From Asaia bogorensis (GTDB taxonomy: Bacteria; Pseudomonadota; Alphaproteobacteria; Acetobacterales; Acetobacteraceae), in contig CAMDGX010000051.1 in assembly GCA_945897825.1 (NCBI GenBank), positions 1-32,458 on the forward strand: a stretch of 32,458 nucleotides of DNA, in the 5' to 3' direction. Below, one piece after another: positions 22,932 to 31,019 of this stretch. Position 1 is the stretch's first letter. The number at the start of each line of letters is the position of its first letter. The notes under the pieces were generated by a model, which did no database searches, had not been told where the DNA came from, and was given only the letters and a program-made list of their open reading frames with translations. A program made the position numbers and the translations under genes.

Positions 22932-24248
22932 CTACCCCAGCCTCGCCCGTATCTCCGCCTGCCGCGCCGCCGTCAGCGGAAACCGCCACATCATCCCCAC
23001 CGCCGCCAGCTTCAGCACGATCGGCAGCACGCAGTACAGCCCCACCAGCGCCATCAGCGCCCCGGCCCCGTTCTCCCCGACCGTCCGGAACCCCGCCCAC
23101 TCCAGCAGCGGGAACGCGATCCCCACCGCCAGCGCCTGCCCCGCCTTCTGCGCCATCGTCCACGCCGCGAAGAACAGCCCGGCCCGGTTCTCCCCGCTCT
23201 CCAGCTCGTCCAAATCCACCACATCGGCCTGGATCGCCGGCGGCAGCGCCATGTCCGCCCCCAGCCCCAGCCCGCTCGCCACGCAGATCACCGCGAACCC
23301 CACCACCGCACCCGGCCCCAGCAGCGGCACGAATGCGAACGCCGCGCAGGCCCACAGCATCGCGATGCACCACGCCACATGCTTGCCCTTCCGCGCCGCC
23401 AGCCAGGTCCACAGCGGCAGCCCCGCGATCCCGGCCAGGAAATACAGCAGCAGCAACGGCCCCGCCGCGTCCGGCGCCAGCAGCACATGCGCCACCAACA
23501 GCAGGAACAGCGCCGCCGGCAGCCCGTTGGCAATGCCGTTCAGCAGCCACGCCCCGAGCAACCGCCGGAACGGCCCGTTGCGCGCGGCCATCCGCAGCGC
23601 CGCCCCCAGCCCGGCGTGCGTCGCATTCCGCCGCGCCGGCTCCGGCACGCGCACCAGCAGCCACACCACCAAGGGCAACGCCAGCCCCAGCGTCAACGCC
23701 GCCAGCATCGCCAGCGTCGCCGCCGCCCCCGACAGCCCCAGCACCGCCGGCAGCGCCGCCGACAGCACGATGCCCAGGATCGTCCCGCCCTCCCGCCACC
23801 CGGTGATCCGCGCCCGCTCGGCATAATCGGGCGACAGCTCCGCCCCCCACGCCTGGTACGGCAGCGACATCAACGTCCAGCCCAGCGCCACCAGCACCGA
23901 GAACCCCAGCAACCACGCCGCCCCGGCCCCCGCGGGCGGAAAGAACAACCCGGCGATCCCCACCCCCGCCACCGGCAGCGCCGCCGCGATGAACGGCTTG
24001 CGCCGCCCGATCCGGTCCGACCACCGCCCCACCAACGGGTCCGCCACCGCGTCGAACAGCCGCACCACGGTCAGGATCGCGCCGACCACCGCCAGGCTCA
24101 GTCCCATGTCCCCCGCCCAGAACGCCGGCAGGTGCACCGTCAGCGGCAGCCCCAGCAACGCCAACGGCACCGCCGGCGCCGCATAGGCCAGCAGGACCGG
24201 CATCGGCAGCCGCGTCCCCCGCACGCCGGGGGGCGGAAACCCCGTCAC
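22932..24248 (-). CDS. MFS transporter of the GPH/MFS_2 type
   Basis: A 438-residue transporter with about 12 helices. The loop ADPLVGRWSDRIGRRKPFI is the MFS_2 (glycoside-pentoside-hexuronide) version of motif A, and TLMSLPYQAWGAELSPDYAER with WREGG is typical of the same group. In lipid operons like this one such a protein may move a lipid-linked or small organic molecule, which is inference. The start is GTG 24248, overlapping the methyltransferase stop as GTGA; a later ATG at 24203 would begin just before the first helix. It is the last gene of a four-gene overlapping operon. Confidence 0.85.
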   Translation of the reverse strand: MTGFPPPGVRGTRLPMPVLLAYAAPAVPLALLGLPLTVHLPAFWAGDMGLSLAVVGAILTVVRLFDAVADPLVGRWSDRIGRRKPFIAAALPVAGVGIAGLFFPPAGAGAAWLLGFSVLVALGWTLMSLPYQAWGAELSPDYAERARITGWREGGTILGIVLSAALPAVLGLSGAAATLAMLAALTLGLALPLVVWLLVRVPEPARRNATHAGLGAALRMAARNGPFRRLLGAWLLNGIANGLPAALFLLLVAHVLLAPDAAGPLLLLYFLAGIAGLPLWTWLAARKGKHVAWCIAMLWACAAFAFVPLLGPGAVVGFAVICVASGLGLGADMALPPAIQADVVDLDELESGENRAGLFFAAWTMAQKAGQALAVGIAFPLLEWAGFRTVGENGAGALMALVGLYCVLPIVLKLAAVGMMWRFPLTAARQAEIRARLG

Positions 24249-25498
24249 GCCGGCCGAGCGAGGATCAACTGCCCCACATCGGTCCACCCGGCGCGGAACC
24301 CGGTCTCGCAATAGGCCAGGTAGTATTCCCACAGCCGCTTGAACCGACCGTCATACGCAAGCTTGCCGCTGGGCGGCGGCAGCCTGGCAATCTGCGGCCA
24401 GGCCCGCTGGAAATCCGCGTACCAGCGCGCCAGCGTCTCGGCGTAGTCCTGCCCGAACCAGTGTGCGCCCCGCCATTCCAGCCCCGCCGCCGCCACCTGC
24501 CGGCGCAGGTGCAAGGGGCTCGGCAGCATCCCGCCCGGGAACACGTGGCGCTGGATGAAATCCGCGGTGCGCGCATAATCGTCGAACCACTCGTCGCCGA
24601 TGGTGATCGTCTGGATGCCCGCGACACCCCCCGGCGCCAGCCGGTCATGCACCGTGCGGAAATAGGCCGGCCAGTATTCCCGCCCCACCGCCTCGAACAT
24701 CTCGATCGAGGCGATGCGGTCGAACTGCCCGGCCACGTCGCGATAGTCCTGCAGCCGCAGTTCCACCCGGTCCGAAAGCCCCGCCGCCGCGATGCGGGCC
24801 CGCGCGAACTCCAGCTGCGCCGGCGACAGCGTCAGCCCCACCACCTGCGCGCCGAACGCGCCCGCCGCCATGGCCGCGAACCCGCCCCAGCCGCAGCCGA
24901 TCTCCAGCACCCGCATCCCGGGCCGCAGCCCCATCCGCTCGCACAGCAGCCGCATCTTGCGCGCCTGCGCCGCCTCCAGCGCCTCGGCCGGCTCGGCGAA
25001 CACCGCCGACGAATAGGTCATCGTCGGATCGAGCCACAGCCGGTAGAAATCATTGCCCAGATCGTAATGCGCCATGATGTTGCGCGCCGCCCCGCGCCGC
25101 GTGTTCGCCCGCAGCCGGTGCGCCACCCAGGCCAGCGCCCGCGTCAGCCGTCCGCCGCGCAGCACGCCGGTCCACTCCGCCGCATTGGCCGCCGCCACCG
25201 CCATCACCGCGCGGATGTCCGGGCTCTCCCAGAACCCGTCCAGATACGCCTCGGCCCAGCCCAGGCTCCCGCCCGTCGCCAGCCGCGTCACCGCGCGCGC
25301 ATCGCGCAGGATCACGGTCGCCGACGGCTCCGGGCTCGCCGCCACCCGGTGCGTCGCCCCGTCCGGCAGCACCAGCGTGAGCGTGCCGGCGCGGATGCGG
25401 CCCGCCATATGCAGCGCCACCCGCAACCGCGGATCGTGCGGCGGCGCGCTGCCCCCGCGCGAATCATCGCCCGACAGGGCCGAACGGGTGGTGCTCAT
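24245..25498 (-). CDS. Cyclopropane-fatty-acyl-phospholipid synthase family methyltransferase
   Basis: A 417-residue protein of the CFA synthase family. The conserved N-terminal half leads to HYDLGNDFY (144-152), which positions the bicarbonate/phospholipid site. SAM-binding motif I is LEIGCGWGG (198-206), followed by GLTLSPAQ, IASIEMFEAVG and the FIQRHVFPGGMLPS segment. Classic enzymes add a methylene group from SAM to a lipid double bond. Members next to an FAD oxidoreductase and DUF1365 may instead methylate or otherwise modify desaturated acyl chains. The ATG at 25498 overlaps the DUF1365 stop (ATGA) and its own stop overlaps the next GTG. Confidence 0.92.
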   Translation of the reverse strand: MSTTRSALSGDDSRGGSAPPHDPRLRVALHMAGRIRAGTLTLVLPDGATHRVAASPEPSATVILRDARAVTRLATGGSLGWAEAYLDGFWESPDIRAVMAVAAANAAEWTGVLRGGRLTRALAWVAHRLRANTRRGAARNIMAHYDLGNDFYRLWLDPTMTYSSAVFAEPAEALEAAQARKMRLLCERMGLRPGMRVLEIGCGWGGFAAMAAGAFGAQVVGLTLSPAQLEFARARIAAAGLSDRVELRLQDYRDVAGQFDRIASIEMFEAVGREYWPAYFRTVHDRLAPGGVAGIQTITIGDEWFDDYARTADFIQRHVFPGGMLPSPLHLRRQVAAAGLEWRGAHWFGQDYAETLARWYADFQRAWPQIARLPPPSGKLAYDGRFKRLWEYYLAYCETGFRAGWTDVGQLILARPA

Positions 25499-26286
25499 GC
25501 CTGTCCTCCCACGCTGACCGGATCGGCGGGCGGCGCCGGCGCCCGGTGGAACCGCGCGCCCCCCCGCCACAGCTTCAACGCCTGCCAATGGATCGCCAGA
25601 ATCACCTTCACGGCATCGAAAGGCTGCGCCACCAGAACGCGGCGCAGGCCCGCGGCCGTCAACGGCACCGCCCGCAGCCGCATCACCGCCGACATGCGCG
25701 GCTCCGTCTCGGTGCCATAGCGGATCGCCAGGCTCAGCATCCCGTCCTCCCGCGTGAAGTCGGGCGCGCGGCAGGCGAAGCGATAGCCCCCCTGCAGGTC
25801 GTGGAATGGCGAGACATGCATGCGCTTGGTCGCATGGTGCCGCTGCTCTCCCTCGCGGTCGACCGGCAACAGGTAGCAGTGCTGGTCGCCGAACGTGTTC
25901 TTGACCTGGTGCAGGATGGCGCCCAGGCGTCCCTGTGCATCGTGGCAGAAATAGCTCGCGATCGGGTTGAAACCGTAGCCGAATAGGCGCGGGATCGCCA
26001 CAAAAGTCACGCGCGCGCCGAACGCGGCCAATCCCGCCGCCGCAAGCTGCGCCTCCACCCAGGGCTTCAGGGGCGAGCCGTCGCGCGGCCCATGGTCGCG
26101 GTCATGCAGCGCCACGGGCGCGAACCGGTTGTGCCCGAACAGCCGCGTCGCCGACGCCACCTCGCCGATCCGGTCCAGGTCGAGCGCCAGCATCCAGATC
26201 CGGTACGAGAAGCGCAGCCTCGGTGCCACATGCCGCGCATGCATCACCCGGCCGGACAGGATCAGGCCGGGTGGCGAGGCGATCAT
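25495..26286 (-). CDS. DUF1365 family protein
   Basis: A 263-residue DUF1365 protein, recognised by GRVMHARHVAPRLRFSYRIWML at the start (residues 12-33), then LFGYGFNPIASYFCHD, VKNTFGDQHCYLLP, and KRMHVSPFHDLQGGYRF. The function is not established. The family is almost always encoded beside an FAD oxidoreductase and a CFA-synthase-like methyltransferase, as here, so a part in modifying unsaturated acyl chains is inferred. The His, Cys and Tyr residues in the conserved blocks could form an active site, but that is unproven. It is joined to both neighbours by ATGA overlaps. Confidence 0.9.
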   Translation of the reverse strand: MIASPPGLILSGRVMHARHVAPRLRFSYRIWMLALDLDRIGEVASATRLFGHNRFAPVALHDRDHGPRDGSPLKPWVEAQLAAAGLAAFGARVTFVAIPRLFGYGFNPIASYFCHDAQGRLGAILHQVKNTFGDQHCYLLPVDREGEQRHHATKRMHVSPFHDLQGGYRFACRAPDFTREDGMLSLAIRYGTETEPRMSAVMRLRAVPLTAAGLRRVLVAQPFDAVKVILAIHWQALKLWRGGARFHRAPAPPADPVSVGGQA

Positions 26287-27656
26287 GCGGCGCGCGACAG
26301 AACAGCGGCGCCCACCTCGTCGCGCTCCCACGGCGCCGAAACCCCCAGCGCACGCGCCACCCGCACCGCACTCGCGATCCCGTCCTCGTGGAACCCCCAG
26401 CCGGTCCAGGCGCCGGCGAACCAAACCCCACCCTGGCCCTGCAATTCCGGCAGCCGCAGCTGCGCGCGCATCGCCCCCGCGTCGAACTGCGGATGGCGAT
26501 ACGTCCGCGTGCTGATCACCTTCGAGGGCTCCGGCGCGCGCAGCGGATTGAGCGACACGAACACCGGCTCGCGTGTCTGCAGCCCCTGGAGGCAGTTCAT
26601 CCAGTAGGTGACGCTCACCTGCGCCGCCCGGTCCGCCCCGCCATCGGACAGGTAGTTCCACGCCGACCACACCCCCCGCCGCCGCGGCATCAGCGCGGGA
26701 TCGCGGTGCAGCACGGCCAGGTTGTCCGAACACGGAATCGCCCCCAGCACCTCGCCCTCCCCCCGCGTCGGCTCCCGCAACAGCGCCAGCGCCTGGTCGG
26801 CATGGCACGCCAGCACCACCTGGTCGAACCGCTCCGCCCGGCCGTCGCCCAGATGCACCAGCACGCCCTCCCCGTCGCGCGACACCCCGCGCACCGCCGC
26901 CCCCAGCCGCACCCGCCCCGGCAGGTCGTCCAGCACCCGCTGCACATACACTCGCGATCCCCCGGTCACGGTCCGCCATTGCGGCCGGTCCGACAGCCGC
27001 AGCAACCCGTGATTCTGGAAAAACCGCGCGAAATGCCGCGCCGGAAACGCCCGCATCCCCTCCACCGAGGCCGACCAGATCGCCGCTCCCATCGGCAGGA
27101 TATGGTCGTCGATGAACGCCCGGCCATACCCCCGCCGCCCCAGCCAGTCCCCCAGCGCCTCCTCCCCCGTCGTGGAGACCAGCGCCGGCGCCTCGCGGTA
27201 GAACCGCACGATGTCGCGCAGCATGAACCAGAAGCTCGGCCGCAACGCATTGCGCCGCTGCGCGAACAACTGCCCATACGCCCCGCCGCCATACTCCAGC
27301 GCCCCACCCCGCGCCGACACCGCGAACGACATGTCGCTCGCCCGCGTCTCAACCCCCAGCGTGTCGAAGAACCCGGTCAGGTGCCGATAGTTCAACGTGT
27401 TGTACACGATGAACCCGGTATCCACCGGAATGGCCGCACCTGCCTCATGGACCTCCTGCGTCTCCGCATGCCCCCCGGCCCGCCCCTCCGCCTCGAACAG
27501 CGTCACCCGCGCATGCCCGCGCAGCAGCCACGCCGCCGACAATCCGGCAATGCCGGCCCCCACCACCGCGACGCGGCTGGTGCCGTCAGGCGAAAGCGGG
27601 GAAAGGGAAACAACGGGCGGGCGGACGGCGGAGACGAACGTATTCATGACGCCCAT
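26283..27656 (-). CDS. FAD-dependent oxidoreductase (NAD/FAD-binding amine-oxidase fold) of the DUF1365-CFA operon
   Basis: A 457-residue flavoprotein with the dinucleotide motif VAVVGAGIAGLSAAWLL (GxGxxG at 33-38), then FEAEGRAGGHAET, the GG motif after strand 2. The middle holds DTGFIVYNTLNYRHLTGFF and the C-terminus FAGAWTGWGFHEDG, both typical of the FAD protein that leads DUF1365-CFA operons. The likely role is desaturation or oxidation of an acyl chain before or after methyl transfer, as I recall being proposed for furan fatty acid synthesis in Rhodobacter; this is unchecked. Starts at 27656 and 27647 are both possible. It is the first gene of the operon. Confidence 0.87.
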   Translation of the reverse strand: MGVMNTFVSAVRPPVVSLSPLSPDGTSRVAVVGAGIAGLSAAWLLRGHARVTLFEAEGRAGGHAETQEVHEAGAAIPVDTGFIVYNTLNYRHLTGFFDTLGVETRASDMSFAVSARGGALEYGGGAYGQLFAQRRNALRPSFWFMLRDIVRFYREAPALVSTTGEEALGDWLGRRGYGRAFIDDHILPMGAAIWSASVEGMRAFPARHFARFFQNHGLLRLSDRPQWRTVTGGSRVYVQRVLDDLPGRVRLGAAVRGVSRDGEGVLVHLGDGRAERFDQVVLACHADQALALLREPTRGEGEVLGAIPCSDNLAVLHRDPALMPRRRGVWSAWNYLSDGGADRAAQVSVTYWMNCLQGLQTREPVFVSLNPLRAPEPSKVISTRTYRHPQFDAGAMRAQLRLPELQGQGGVWFAGAWTGWGFHEDGIASAVRVARALGVSAPWERDEVGAAVLSRAA

Positions 27657-27817
27657 GTCGCCCCATCTGCGTTCATGTCAAGTCAGGCATGTTCGCAGAT
27701 GATGCGCACCCCCGCGCAGGGCAGCCTCCGCCCGCCACGCCTAGGCACCGCCCGCCGCCTCGCCTATCGATGCGCCAACAGGGGGGAAGGGCCGACCGTG
27801 CCACGCGGAGTCGCCGG

Positions 27818-29020
27818 ATGACTGCCACGCCGGGGCGCCTGTCCGCCTTCGCCATCGCCGACTACCGGCGCCTGTGGCTGGTCGGCACCGTCTCCTCCGT
27901 CGTCCGCTGGCTCGACACCCTGGCCATGGCCGTCTTCGCCTACCAGGCCACCGGCTCGGCCTTCGTCGTCGCCATGCTGACCATGCTGCGCATGCTGCCG
28001 ATGGGCCTGCTCGGCCTCGTCTTCGGCGCCGTCGGCGAACGCATCCAGCGCCGCACCCTCCTCCTCGCCGTCCTGGTCGCCATGGCACTCACGGCCGTGG
28101 CGCTCGCCGCGCTGGCCGCCACCGGCCGCCTCGCCGTCTGGCACCTCGCCGTCGCCAGCCTGCTGAACGGCATGGCCTGGGCCAGCGACAACACCGTCCG
28201 CCGCTTCCTCATCGGCGAGGTCGTCGGCGCCGCCCGCCTCAGCGCCGCCATGTCGCTCGACATCGGCGCCGGCAACGCCGCGCGCATGCTCGGCCCCGTC
28301 CTCGGCGGCGCCCTGCTCGCAGCCGTCGGCATCGAGGGCGCCTTCGCCCTCGGCGCCCTGCTCTACCTCCCGCCGATCGTCGCCGCCTGGCGCCTCGCCT
28401 ACCGCAACCCCCACCTCGCCGCCGGCGGCCCCCCCCTGCTCGCCCGCATCGCCGAAGGCTTCACCATCGTCCGCCGCGACCCACGGCTGATGGGCACCAT
28501 GGTCGTCACCCTGATCTTCAACCTCTGGGGCTGGCCCGCCACCAGCATGGTCCCGGTCATCGGCGCCGACCAGCTCGGCCTCTCCGCCCCCGCCATCGGC
28601 GTCCTCGCCGGCATGGACGGCCTCGGCGCGCTCGCCTCCGCCATCGCCCTGACCATGTTCCTCCGCCCCGCCCACTACCGCGCCACCTATGTCGGCGGCA
28701 CCGCGCTGTACCTCCTGGCCACCGTCGCCTTCGCCCTCTCGCCCGAACCGATCAGCGCCGCCACCGCCCTCGTCATCACCGGCGCGGCCAGCTCCGGCTT
28801 CGGCGTCATGCAATCCACCCTGGTCTACGTCCTCGCCCCGCCCGAAGCCCGCAGCCGCGTCTTCGGCGTCCTGGCCGTCTGCATCGGCTCCGCCCCGATC
28901 GGCTTCCTCCACCTCGGCCTGCTCGCCGACCAGATCGGCGCCCCCTACGCCACCGCCCTGATCGCCGCCGAGGGCCTCATCGCCATCCTGCTCACCCGGC
29001 GCTGGTGGCGGACCATCTAA
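27818..29020 (+). CDS. MFS transporter
   Basis: A 400-residue, 12-helix MFS protein of the drug-exporter-like MFS_1/MFS_3 group. It begins with a short helix ADYRRLWLVGTVSSVVRWLD. Motif A after helix 2 is GAVGERIQRRT, in which the usual Asp is Glu. A further segment, MSLDIGAGNAARMLGPVLGG, resembles the motif seen in helix 5 of exporters. The start is ATG 27818, with GGAG ending seven bases upstream. An open frame extends upstream to 27689 but has no hydrophobic or conserved content. A DMT transporter follows 11 bases after its stop, so the two are probably one operon. Substrate unknown. Confidence 0.86.
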   Translation: MTATPGRLSAFAIADYRRLWLVGTVSSVVRWLDTLAMAVFAYQATGSAFVVAMLTMLRMLPMGLLGLVFGAVGERIQRRTLLLAVLVAMALTAVALAALAATGRLAVWHLAVASLLNGMAWASDNTVRRFLIGEVVGAARLSAAMSLDIGAGNAARMLGPVLGGALLAAVGIEGAFALGALLYLPPIVAAWRLAYRNPHLAAGGPPLLARIAEGFTIVRRDPRLMGTMVVTLIFNLWGWPATSMVPVIGADQLGLSAPAIGVLAGMDGLGALASAIALTMFLRPAHYRATYVGGTALYLLATVAFALSPEPISAATALVITGAASSGFGVMQSTLVYVLAPPEARSRVFGVLAVCIGSAPIGFLHLGLLADQIGAPYATALIAAEGLIAILLTRRWWRTI

Positions 29021-29031
29021 TCGGACCCCAA

Positions 29032-29892
29032 ATGAACGAGACGAACTCCGACCGCCCCCTGCGCGGCATCCTCATCATCCTCGGCGCGGTGTTCTGCTTC
29101 ACCCTGTCCGACGCGATGGCGAAATGGCTCGGCCAGACCATGCCCGTCACCCAGATCAACTGGGTCCGCTACTTGGTCTTCGTCCCCTTCGCCTGGATCC
29201 TCGTCCTGCGCACCGCCGGCGGCCACGTCCATGTCAAGAACCCGATGCAACAGGTGGTCCGTGGCCTCCTGCTGGCCGTCTCGGCCCTGCTCTTCGTCTT
29301 CGCCATCCAGCTCATGCCGCTGGCCGAAGCCACCTCGGTCGGCTTCATTTCCCCCCTGCTCATCACCGCACTCTCCGTCGTCATGCTCGGCGAGATCGTG
29401 CGCGCCTCCCGCTGGGTCGCCATCGTCGTCGGCCTGCTCGGCGTCCTCGTCATCGTCCGCCCGGGCACCGAGGCCTTCCAGCCCGCCGCCCTGCTCGTGG
29501 TCGGCTCCTCCTCCGCCTGGGCCGTCGCCGTCGTCCTCACCCGCCGCATGGCCGGCCACGACCCCACCGCCACCACCCTGCTCTGGTCCGCCGTCGTCGG
29601 CCTCGTGGCCATGACCTTCGCGCTGCCCTTCGGCTGGGCATGGGTCGGCCCCGCCGACTGGGCCCTCGGCATCGCCCTCGGCCTGGTCGCCTCCGCCGGC
29701 CAATACCTCATGGTCCAGGCCTACCGCTTCGCCCCCGCCTCCCTGCTCGCCCCCTTCAGCTACTCCTCGCTGCTCTGGAGCGTCACCCTCGGCTGGGCCC
29801 TGTTCGGCGCCCTGCCCGACATCTGGACCTTGGCCGGCGCCGTCGTCATCGTGGTCTCGGGGCTGGTGGCCGCACGGCCAGGCAGGAAGTAA
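29032..29892 (+). CDS. DMT-superfamily (EamA/RhaT-like) transporter
   Basis: A 286-residue protein with two EamA repeats and about ten helices. The first repeat has ILIILGAVFCFTLSDAMAKWL and MPLAEATSVGFISPLLITAL, with a conserved P after helix 3. The second has YRFAPASLLAPFSYSSLLW and ends in a final helix and a basic tail. This family exports metabolites or drugs. The ATG at 29032 is 11 bases past the MFS gene. The last codons and the stop (RK-stop) are part of the border sequence GGAAGTAAGC of repeat copy 4, exactly as at copy 1, where the unrelated racemase gene ends the same way. Confidence 0.87.
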   Translation: MNETNSDRPLRGILIILGAVFCFTLSDAMAKWLGQTMPVTQINWVRYLVFVPFAWILVLRTAGGHVHVKNPMQQVVRGLLLAVSALLFVFAIQLMPLAEATSVGFISPLLITALSVVMLGEIVRASRWVAIVVGLLGVLVIVRPGTEAFQPAALLVVGSSSAWAVAVVLTRRMAGHDPTATTLLWSAVVGLVAMTFALPFGWAWVGPADWALGIALGLVASAGQYLMVQAYRFAPASLLAPFSYSSLLWSVTLGWALFGALPDIWTLAGAVVIVVSGLVAARPGRK

Positions 29893-30012
29893 GCACGTTC
29901 TTTTTTGAAAAAAAGAACCAAAAAACTTTCATCCATTTGCACCGCGCCCGAACTCCCGAACACGGCGCAAATGGATAAAGTTTTTTTGCTTCTTTTTGTT
30001 CACAAAAAGAAG
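29885..30012. repeat. Terminator-like palindromic element, copy 4 (most complete)
   Basis: The border GGAAGTAAGC (29885-29894) contains the stop codon of the upstream gene. The left hairpin is at 29897-29918 (GTTCTTTTTT / AAAAAAGAAC). The central stem has ATCCATTTGC (29931-29940) paired perfectly with GCAAATGGAT (29967-29976), preceded by CAAAAAACTT and followed by AAGTTTTTTTG. The right hairpin is at 29989-30012 (CTTCTTTTTG / CAAAAAGAAG, loop TTCA). A GC-containing stem with T-tracts on both strands fits a bidirectional intrinsic terminator. Confidence 0.87.
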
Positions 30013-30062
30013 AGCTTCTTGTTTCGCGCGCCGCCACCCGCCAGCCCGGCGCGCAATGCAAT

Positions 30063-30099
30063 CCGCCCGAAACGCCGAAAGAGTCGGCCTTTCGGGCGG
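30063..30099. terminator. Long GC-rich hairpin after the leftward SDR gene
   Basis: CCGCCCGAAA pairs with TTTCGGGCGG, and inside, after one C/C mismatch, GCCGA pairs with TCGGC around loop AAGAG: 15 paired bases in total. It lies seven bases past the end of the SDR gene at 30106. No T-tract follows on the minus strand, so it may slow or protect the transcript before the stronger repeat element beyond it. Confidence 0.6.
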
Positions 30100-30105
30100 C
30101 TCGCA

Positions 30106-30861
30106 TTACCTCCCGAACCCCTGCCCCCCATTCACCTGGATGATCTGCGCCGTCACCCAGATCGCCAGGTCCGATGCCAGGAACATCACCACGTTCGCCA
30201 CCTCCTCCGGCCGCCCCAGCCGTCCGGCCGGCATCGACGCCAGGATGCCGTTGTAGAGCTTCGGATCCTCCGTCTTGCGCTTCTCCCACGACCCGCCCGG
30301 AAACTCGACCGACCCCGGCGCCACGCAGTTCACCCGGATGCCGTGCTTCGCCAGCGCCGCCGCCTGCGTCCGCGTGTAGTGGTTCACCGCTGCCTTCGCC
30401 GCCCCATAGGCCGGCGTCCGCACCGAAGGGTTGAGCCCCGAGCCCGACGAGATATGGATGATCGTCGGCTGAACCCCCTGCATCAGCCACGGCATCGCCG
30501 CCTGCGACGCCCGCACCGCGCCCATCAAATCCACCGAAAGGCTCGCCGCCCAGCTTTCCTCGTCATCCCCCCGCCCGAACCCCGAGGCGTTGTTCACCAG
30601 CACGTCGATCCCGCCCAGCGCCGCCGCCGCCGCCGGGATGTATCCCGCGATCGCTGCCGCATCCGAAAGATCGCACGAAGCGGCATGAACCACCCCCCCG
30701 AACGAAGCCAGCTCCGCCCGCGTCGCCTCCAGCGCCCCGGCCCCGCGCGCGCAGATCGAAACCGCCGCCCCAGCCTCGGCAAACCCCAGCGCGATCGACC
30801 GCCCGATCCCCCGGCTGCCCCCGGCCACCACAACCCGCTTACCCCTCAGATTCAATTCCAT
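30106..30861 (-). CDS. Short-chain dehydrogenase/reductase with intact catalytic triad
   Basis: A 251-residue classical SDR. The cofactor motif is GGSRGIG (14-20), NNAS is at 90-93, and the triad is Ser139, Tyr152 and Lys156 (AYGAAK). The C-terminal VNGGQGF is the usual end of the fold. Arg in GGSRGIG and Arg39 in CARG suggest NADP(H) preference, which is inference. The ATG at 30861 has GGAGG eight bases upstream; an in-frame ATG at 30876 overlaps that site. The substrate is unknown: FabG-like 3-oxoacyl or other keto substrates are common. It is divergent from a second SDR gene 158 bases away. Confidence 0.9.
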   Translation of the reverse strand: MELNLRGKRVVVAGGSRGIGRSIALGFAEAGAAVSICARGAGALEATRAELASFGGVVHAASCDLSDAAAIAGYIPAAAAALGGIDVLVNNASGFGRGDDEESWAASLSVDLMGAVRASQAAMPWLMQGVQPTIIHISSGSGLNPSVRTPAYGAAKAAVNHYTRTQAAALAKHGIRVNCVAPGSVEFPGGSWEKRKTEDPKLYNGILASMPAGRLGRPEEVANVVMFLASDLAIWVTAQIIQVNGGQGFGR

Positions 30862-31019
30862 AGACTCGCCCTCCATTGCCCGCGGATCGTCCCCCCGCAG
30901 CGCCAACCTGGCAAGCCGCCACCCGCGCAAAGCCGCCGCGGGGCCGCCGGGGGAGTGACAACCGCCCCCGCCCGTCGCAAACTCGCGCCCGCAAATTGTT
31001 CCAAGGAGGGGACGGGCAA

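Noticed and set aside
21597-24314. A 905-codon plus-strand frame and an 877-codon minus-strand frame (21391-24024)
   Set aside because: Both are shadows of the two MFS genes, rich in Arg, Pro, His and Gln or Gly and Ala, with no family motif.
27657-27817. TTGACA upstream of the FAD oxidoreductase gene as a -35 box
   Set aside because: It lies only about 25 bases from the ATG and has no acceptable -10 at 17 bases, so it could not give a normal transcript start.
27874-29892. A 672-codon frame that looks like a fusion to the DMT transporter
   Set aside because: The first 386 codons are an out-of-frame reading of the MFS gene; only 29032-29892 is real.
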